A program made the translations under genes and the position numbers. Positions 17,110 through 20,889 of a DNA stretch of 20,889 nt are shown piece by piece. The notes beneath the pieces are model-generated. The model was not told the DNA's origin and made no database searches. It worked only from the letters and a program-made list of their open reading frames with translations. The first letter of the stretch is position 1. Every line of letters starts with the position of its first letter. Source of the stretch: WRDS01 sp964492775. Its GTDB lineage: Bacteria > Actinomycetota > Coriobacteriia > Anaerosomatales > PHET01. The DNA lies in the NCBI GenBank assembly GCA_964492775.1, contig CAZBLH010000029.1, positions 1 through 20,889 on the forward strand, in the 5' to 3' direction.

Positions 17110-17979
17110 CTAGTAGTTGGTTACGACCAGCTCGGGCTGGCCGCCCCTGCTCGTTGCTTTGGCACTGATTGCGCGGAAGGCGACCACCGTGTGTAGGCGC
17201 AGGTTGTTCTGGCGTTCGTAGAGATCGACAAGGTCGGGAGCAACCGAGTTCGACAGCATGATGCGGGCTTCACCGCCGGTCCGCGCTTCGGTCTCTAGAA
17301 TGCTGTTGCGCAGTTGGGCCTGCTGTTCGATACCGAAAGCACCCTTGGTGTAGCTGGTGAACGAGCTCGTTGCCGACAAAGGGTGATATGGCGGGTCCAG
17401 GTACACGAAGTCGCCGGCCTCAGCCCGGCTCAACGTCTCCTGAAATGGGGCCACCACTAGTTCGGCACGCTTGAGAAGCTCGGAGGCTGCCGCCATGTTC
17501 TCCGAGTTGTACAACGCCGGCGGTTCACCACTGCTGGTGGCACCAAAGGGCACATTGAATTTGCCCTTCTTGTTCACGCGATACAGGCCATTCCAGCCCC
17601 AGCGATTCAGGAAGATGAACCGAGCCGCTCGCTCGATCGGGTCGTCCGGCTCAGCCGCCCGGACTTCGAGGTAGGTCTCCTTCAGGTACGGCCGCGATCC
17701 CATTTCATCGAGCAGAGCGAGAAGCTCTCTCAGGTTATCTCGCACTTGGACGTACATATTGATGAGGTCCTCGTTCAGGTCTGCGAGCACTGCCTCCTTC
17801 GGCCTCAGATAGAAGAACACGGCAGCACCGCCGACGAAGGGTTCTATCAGCCTGCCTTGAAATCCGGGGCGTACGTCCTGGGGCATCAGGTTCTGCAGCT
17901 GTGGAATGATGCTGCGCTTCCCACCGGCCCATTTGACTAGCGGCCAGGGCATGTCAAAGCCATTTCGGGGACGAGCCAT
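17110..17979 (-). CDS. D12-class (Dam/DpnM-type) adenine-N6 DNA methyltransferase
   Basis: The enzyme should methylate adenine, most likely in GATC, protecting DNA from the restriction partner. All D12-class landmarks are present in order: PLVKWAGGKRSIIPQL (SAM-binding motif I), RLIEPFVGGAAVFFYL, VLADLNEDLINMY, FIFLNRWGWNGLYRVNKKGK followed by FNVPFG, the catalytic DPPY in DFVYLDPPYHPLS, SNS in IMLSNSVAPDLV, and the C-terminal RGGQPELVVTNY. It has 289 residues, close to DpnM. AGAGGAG precedes the ATG by 5-6 bases. It is transcribed divergently from the second methylase gene. The 102-base gap between them contains an SOS box, so both could be affected by LexA. Confidence 0.93.
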   Translation of the reverse strand: MARPRNGFDMPWPLVKWAGGKRSIIPQLQNLMPQDVRPGFQGRLIEPFVGGAAVFFYLRPKEAVLADLNEDLINMYVQVRDNLRELLALLDEMGSRPYLKETYLEVRAAEPDDPIERAARFIFLNRWGWNGLYRVNKKGKFNVPFGATSSGEPPALYNSENMAAASELLKRAELVVAPFQETLSRAEAGDFVYLDPPYHPLSATSSFTSYTKGAFGIEQQAQLRNSILETEARTGGEARIMLSNSVAPDLVDLYERQNNLRLHTVVAFRAISAKATSRGGQPELVVTNY

Positions 17980-18039
17980 CTTGATCTCCTCTAAGGATGC
18001 GACGGCGCTGGGCCGTTCGATTTGAGCATTTCAAAAATG

Positions 18040-18053
18040 CGAACACTTGTTCG
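18040..18053. promoter_or_regulatory. LexA (SOS) box between the two methylase genes
   Basis: CGAACACTTGTTCG fits the Gram-positive LexA/DinR operator CGAAC-N4-GTTCG exactly, with both half-sites perfect. It lies in the divergent region between the D12 methylase gene and the DpnA-type gene and overlaps the -35 element of the latter. LexA binding there should block that promoter until DNA damage. Known: the operator consensus. Seen: sequence and position. Inferred: regulation. Confidence 0.7.
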
Positions 18054-18075
18054 ATTAGGCGAGCAACAGTATACT
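18048..18075 (+). promoter_or_regulatory. Promoter of the DpnA-type methylase, probably leaderless
   Basis: TTGTTC (18048-18053) and TATACT (18070-18075) are 16 bases apart. The expected transcription start, about 7 bases after the -10, coincides with the ATG at 18082, and no Shine-Dalgarno precedes that ATG. The transcript is therefore probably leaderless, as is common in actinobacteria. Confidence 0.6.
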
Positions 18076-18081
18076 GCCGAC

Positions 18082-18867
18082 ATGTCTCGCCGGCCATCCA
18101 TCGAACCCTATCATCAGTCCACCTCGTGGTCTCTGTATCGAGGGGACGTTCTTGAGGTTCTGAAGTCGATTGACAGCAAGAGCATCGACGTCGTATTCGC
18201 CGACCCTCCCTACCTTCTGAGCAATGGCGGGGTCACTTGCCAAAGCGGCCGAATGGTCTCGGTGAACAAGGGGGAGTGGGACTCAAGCAAAGGCTTCGCT
18301 GCCGACTACGCCTGGCATCGGTCGTGGCTCCGAGCTTGTCGGCGTGTCTTGAAGGACGAGGGAACCATCTGGGTCTCCGGCACCTACCACAACATCTATC
18401 TGGTGGGCCACGCCATGCAGAGCCTCGGATTCAGGATGTTGAACGACATAGCATGGCTCAAGCCGAACGCCGCACCCAACCTCGGATGTCGATGTTTCAC
18501 GCACTCGCATGAGACTGTACTGTGGGCGTCCAAGTCGTCGAGTGCCCGGCACACCTTCAACTATGAAGAGATGAAGGCGGACAACGGCGGCAAGCAAATG
18601 CGGTCCTACTGGACCTTCACCACCCCAAAGGCGTCTGAGAAGAGCCACGGTAAGCACCCGACCCAGAAGCCACTGGCGCTTTTGGACCGCATCGTTCGGG
18701 CTAGCACTAACCCTGGCGAGATGGTTCTCGATCCGTTCGTCGGTAGCGGCACGACAGGGGCTGCGGCCGTCAGGAACGGTAGACGGTTTATCGGTATCGA
18801 TGCGAACGCTGAATACCTCGACTTGGCGTTTAAGCGAATCTCTGCCGAAGGTGAGCGGCTTCTCTAG
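18082..18867 (+). CDS. DpnA-type (M2.DpnII-like) beta-class adenine DNA methyltransferase
   Basis: This is a second adenine methylase. In the pneumococcal DpnII system DpnA methylates single-stranded GATC DNA and protects incoming transforming DNA. The 261-residue protein has the beta-class order. The catalytic motif FADPPYLLSNGG comes early, then GEWDSSKGF, the target-recognition region with IWVSGTYHNIYLVGHAMQSL and AWLKPNAAPNLGCRCFTHSH, and late motifs KHPTQKPLALLDRI and DPFVGSGTTGAAA (SAM binding). From memory the match to DpnA is close along its length. I chose the ATG at 18082, giving DpnA-like length and lying exactly where the promoter would start transcription. The TTG at 18022 would read through the SOS box. 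Its stop overlaps that of the convergent endonuclease gene in the palindrome CTAG. Confidence 0.92.
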   Translation: MSRRPSIEPYHQSTSWSLYRGDVLEVLKSIDSKSIDVVFADPPYLLSNGGVTCQSGRMVSVNKGEWDSSKGFAADYAWHRSWLRACRRVLKDEGTIWVSGTYHNIYLVGHAMQSLGFRMLNDIAWLKPNAAPNLGCRCFTHSHETVLWASKSSSARHTFNYEEMKADNGGKQMRSYWTFTTPKASEKSHGKHPTQKPLALLDRIVRASTNPGEMVLDPFVGSGTTGAAAVRNGRRFIGIDANAEYLDLAFKRISAEGERLL

Positions 18868-19451
18868 AATCTGGAATCATCGAACGGCTTCGGTGAAGCG
18901 TCAGCGTGTGAGGCTCCGCTGCTATCGGCGTGGGGCAATCCTAGCGAGCTCAGGGGTATCTCGTTGAAGCAGTAGTGGCAACCGGTGTCTACGATGTACT
19001 CCAGGACGTCGCGATAGCTCTTGTCTTTGAACCAGTCGTTCAGCACGTAGAGATACTCGACGCCGATTCCCGTCTCGCTGAAGAGCCTCTCGTACTGTCG
19101 CTTCTTGAAGCTGCATGTCTGCAGCTTCTCGTCGACAGATCCCGCACCGTGCTGGAACTTCTTCTCGATTACGTAGACGGTCTGTGACTCGAGTACGTAG
19201 AGCGCCTCATCAGGCAGTAGTCTCTTGGACACGATGGTCCGGTAGTCGACTCCCCGAGGCTCGAGCAGTACTCGGTAGAGGTCATGCTTCCCTGCGATTT
19301 CGCCGACTTTGGCTCCCCGGTAGTAGACCTGGCATCCATGCACCTCGTAGCCATCGATAGCAAGAAGCGCAGTCACGAGGTCAGTCTCCTGCTCGAACCG
19401 CAAGCCGTTGATGTTCGTCCGGCTTCCCCCGCCGAAGATGTTCTTGGTCAC
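18864..19451 (-). CDS. Putative type II restriction endonuclease, PD-(D/E)XK fold
   Basis: This 195-residue protein has a clear nuclease signature: Pro80-Asp81 followed by Glu96-Lys97-Lys98 (LPDEALYVLESQTVYVIEKK), i.e. PD-x14-ExK. An N-terminal conserved-looking acidic helix, GLRFEQETDLVTAL, precedes it. A central EKLQTCSFKKRQYERLF stretch follows. The start is GTG 19451 with GGGAG about 6 bases upstream. Its place beside two adenine methylases makes it the likely restriction partner, probably cutting GATC or a related site. It does not resemble DpnB (about 288 residues), so the pairing of DpnII-like methylases with this nuclease is unusual to my knowledge. The stop overlaps the methylase stop (shared CTAG). 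The last 20 or so residues are Ser/Asp-rich and poorly ordered. Confidence 0.75.
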   Translation of the reverse strand: MTKNIFGGGSRTNINGLRFEQETDLVTALLAIDGYEVHGCQVYYRGAKVGEIAGKHDLYRVLLEPRGVDYRTIVSKRLLPDEALYVLESQTVYVIEKKFQHGAGSVDEKLQTCSFKKRQYERLFSETGIGVEYLYVLNDWFKDKSYRDVLEYIVDTGCHYCFNEIPLSSLGLPHADSSGASHADASPKPFDDSRF

Positions 19452-19557
19452 TGTCGCTCCCTGCCCTGAGATTGAACGGGTCCCGCCCAGTTCTCATCGG
19501 CATCAACGCTATGATGCTCTAACGACTATTTGCAAGAGTATCGCTTATGTGGCTGAA

Positions 19558-19602
19558 CCCTAGCACCGATATTGAGACCGACGTCGGTCTTGAGTGCTAG
19601 GG
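19558..19602. promoter_or_regulatory. Nested palindrome covering a ribosome binding site
   Basis: The outer arms CCCTAGCAC (19558-19566) and GTGCTAGGG (19594-19602) are perfectly complementary. Inside them AGACCGACGTCGGTCT (19575-19590) is a perfect 16-bp palindrome. The right outer arm merges into AGGGGGG, the Shine-Dalgarno of the gene starting at 19609. As RNA it would hide that site; as DNA it could be an operator of a dimeric repressor. No T run follows. Confidence 0.6.
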
Positions 19603-19608
19603 GGGAAC

Positions 19609-20094
19609 ATGCCACGAACAGTAAGGACCTATGACGACGGGACTTCACTGGAGTTCGACAGAGGCGGGTTCGACGACTGGTGCGTATACGTGCGGTCAGC
19701 GGATGACACCCGGAGGCCGCCCCTCGACACGGAGTACTTCGAGACCCTAGTCACGTTCGGGCGTGAGCATGGCAACGAGGCCGTGTACCAGGATTTCGTG
19801 CGCGTCTATGACGTGACGGGCAACGACGTCGATGACCGGACGCTCCTCATCATCGATGAGGTCGCCGCAGACTATGGACGTGAGTCTATGCGGATGTCCA
19901 AGACGTTGACGACCATGTACATGGGCATGATTGCCGAGGAGAACAAGCGCAACACCAGACTTGGCAAGCGCATCAAGCGACTTGGGACGCACATGTTGCT
20001 CGTTGAGGGGCAGACGGTTGAGGACGCGGCCAACTTCATGCGCGGGATGGGCTGGCGCGATATTGACCGAATGTGTACGGAACGAGGATTCTGA
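19609..20094 (+). CDS. Uncharacterised protein next to the restriction locus (161 residues)
   Basis: I chose the ATG at 19609 because AGGGGGG lies a few bases upstream; the GTG at 19594 is inside the palindrome. The sequence begins PRTVRTYDDGTSLEFDRGGF and continues DDWCVYVRSADD. I think I recall similar openings (EFDRG-x-FDDWCVY) in uncharacterised families found near restriction systems, but I cannot confirm a family name. The middle is acidic and helical, and a basic segment (NKRNTRLGKRIKRLGTHMLL) might bind nucleic acid. The C terminus, VEDAANFMRGMGWRDIDRMC, looks like a small helical domain. There is no signal peptide or membrane segment. Position suggests an accessory or regulatory role in the restriction-modification locus. 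Confidence 0.8.
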   Translation: MPRTVRTYDDGTSLEFDRGGFDDWCVYVRSADDTRRPPLDTEYFETLVTFGREHGNEAVYQDFVRVYDVTGNDVDDRTLLIIDEVAADYGRESMRMSKTLTTMYMGMIAEENKRNTRLGKRIKRLGTHMLLVEGQTVEDAANFMRGMGWRDIDRMCTERGF

Positions 20095-20211
20095 GTCCAG
20101 AGGCCAACTTGGGCAGCAGGGCTAGTGACCGTCTAGGCTGATCATCATCGTGTGCAAGAGCGCATTCGCCCGCCGACACAGTCAACTTGCTGCTTGAAGA
20201 TCGGCTTCCCG

Positions 20212-20239
20212 ACGCCCGGTTGCGCGACGAGCCGGGCGT
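20212..20239. other. GC-rich hairpin in a gap between small genes
   Basis: ACGCCCGG (20212-20219) pairs with CCGGGCGT (20232-20239) around a 12-base loop. It sits in the non-coding stretch 20095-20254 after the 161-residue gene, without a T run. It may be a transcript end or a remnant of element DNA. Confidence 0.4.
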
Positions 20240-20254
20240 TGATGGCGTTTCCTG

Positions 20255-20356
20255 ATGAGGAAGAGCCAGTCCACACAACTACCCCAGACAGTCCTTGGGG
20301 AGCTTAAGACGTTCTTTCTTGACGAAGTCTCTCTACCTGGTCCGGAGGCACTATGA
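20255..20356 (+). CDS. Tentative 33-residue ORF overlapping the next gene
   Basis: ATG 20255 to TGA 20356 encodes MRKSQSTQLPQTVLGELKTF followed by FLDEVSLPGPEAL. The stop overlaps the next start in the arrangement ATGA, typical of translational coupling. There is no clear Shine-Dalgarno before it, and the size gives little statistical support, so this may be chance. Confidence 0.25.
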   Translation: MRKSQSTQLPQTVLGELKTFFLDEVSLPGPEAL

Positions 20357-20655
20357 GTTATCGCTACGGTTACGACGACATCGACCTGTTTGTCGAACAG
20401 GGAACGGATAGAGTGCCTGACGACGGTCAGTTCTACTTCGTCTTGCGTGGCCAGGTGATTGAGTCAGAGGCCAACTTGAAGCGTGCCCTTGGTCGGCTGC
20501 AGCAGCTGCGAAACAGCCCCCCAACCGATGACGATATCGCGGCTGGTTCGCACATGCGCTCGAAGCAGCGAGCAGGAGAAATGGCTTCTCGACATCTGTC
20601 TCAGTCCACAGCCGACAAGACGTCGCAGTACGGCCGGGGAGGTAAGAAGGCGTAG
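20353..20655 (+). CDS. Small hypothetical protein (100 residues)
   Basis: The ATG has a strong GGAGG about 5 bases upstream, supporting real translation. The protein begins SYRYGYDDIDLFVEQGTDRV and has a compact region QFYFVLRGQVIESEANLKRA that looks folded. Its C-terminal half is polar and probably disordered, ending in a basic YGRGGKKA. No membrane segment or known motif is visible and I do not recognise the family. It is the last gene before the right attachment-like sequence, so it is cargo of the island. Confidence 0.65.
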   Translation: MSYRYGYDDIDLFVEQGTDRVPDDGQFYFVLRGQVIESEANLKRALGRLQQLRNSPPTDDDIAAGSHMRSKQRAGEMASRHLSQSTADKTSQYGRGGKKA

Positions 20656-20662
20656 TCTCCTG

Positions 20663-20688
20663 CCGTTCGGGTGTTTAACCCGAAGGTC
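20663..20688 (+). repeat. Candidate attachment core, right copy (tRNA anticodon-arm mimic)
   Basis: TTCGGGT (20666-20672) and ACCCGAA (20678-20684) form a 7-bp hairpin. It reproduces the tRNA-fMet anticodon arm with a changed loop (TGTTTAA in place of CTCATAA). The 13 bases TAACCCGAAGGTC (20676-20688) are identical to 14678-14690. The rest of the tRNA is not preserved on either side. The hairpin is only a few bases after the last ORF, so a role as that gene's terminator is an alternative, but it lacks a T run. Confidence 0.5.
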
Positions 20689-20777
20689 GCCGCCTGCTGA
20701 TAAGAGGTCTACCCGGCGAAGGACCGCAGGTCAGAGAATCAGTTGGACTGAGCCCTTTGCCTCTGTCGGCTCGCTTT

Positions 20778-20875
20778 TCTAACATCTCGTCTAACACTTC
20801 TCGCGAAAAGGGGGCGTGCGCGTGGGCGGACGAATTGGGCTGGCCCCCGAAATGAGTACCGCCTGAAGTGTTAGG
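20778..20875. repeat. Arm-type site cluster, right copy
   Basis: TCTAACATC (20778-20786), TCTAACACT (20790-20798) and the inverted near-copy AGTGTTAGG (20867-20875) stand 102, 114 and 191 bases from the right core. The left cluster stands at 102, 113 and 184. An 11-bp match CGCAGGTCAGA also occurs at +49 (20725-20735), against +48 at the left (14726-14736). No gene is visible from 20656 to the window end. Confidence 0.55.
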
Positions 20876-20889
20876 GTCTCCTCGAGAAG

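Noticed and set aside
17083..17110. Hairpin between the rusA and D12 methylase stops as terminator
   Set aside because: The pairing is two separated 4-bp stems with mismatches and no T run on either strand.
18022..18081. TTG 18022 as the start of the DpnA-type methylase
   Set aside because: It would place the SOS box, -35 and -10 inside the coding region and add 20 residues absent from DpnA-like proteins. ATG 18082 fits better.
19518..19526. TCTAACGAC as a further arm-type site
   Set aside because: It matches only seven of nine bases, stands alone, and is far from either core.

Overview
The window is high-GC bacterial DNA with strong G/C third positions and frequent GTG/TTG starts. The gene set is a V/A-type ATPase operon, TldD/TldE, a coiled-coil NlpC/P60 hydrolase and a subtilase anchored by three cell-wall-binding type 2 (CWB2) repeats. 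Together these suggest a Gram-positive actinobacterial lineage close to Coriobacteriia. That placement is inferred from gene content and was not tested by phylogeny.

Chromosomal part (1 to about 14,720). The window opens inside the V-type ATPase A subunit, followed by B, a 70-residue two-helix membrane protein and D, ending in a clear intrinsic terminator. On the minus strand are pmbA/tldE and tldD (overlapping TGATG), then a secreted NlpC/P60 hydrolase and a small hypothetical gene. On the plus strand a 1415-residue secreted subtilase and a lipoprotein gene probably form an operon. A trmO-like tRNA methyltransferase gene follows on the minus strand, then a decayed MNT nucleotidyltransferase fragment, then the initiator tRNA-fMet gene with a promoter and an intrinsic terminator.

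Accessory part (about 14,678 to 20,889). A cargo of about 6 kb follows the tRNA. It holds a GHKL-type ATPase with a C-terminal VapB-like ribbon-helix-helix domain, translationally coupled to a RusA-like resolvase. Next is a restriction-modification locus resembling DpnII in its methylases: a D12-class Dam-type methylase, a divergent DpnA-type methylase, and a convergent PD-(D/E)XK endonuclease that does not look like DpnB. Three small genes of unknown function close the cargo. A consensus Gram-positive SOS box (CGAAC-N4-GTTCG) overlaps the -35 of a leaderless promoter for the DpnA-type methylase. A nested palindrome overlaps the ribosome binding site of one hypothetical gene.

The two flanks of this cargo share one architecture. 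A 13-bp piece of the tRNA-fMet anticodon arm recurs at 20,676. In both places it is followed at matching distances by an 11-bp match (+48/+49), a doublet of TCTAACACT-like sites (+102 and about +113) and an inverted copy (+184/+191). I read this as integrase attachment cores with arm-type sites. The cargo would be an integrase-less, att-flanked island, with a second related element starting at the right edge. No integrase gene is visible in the window.
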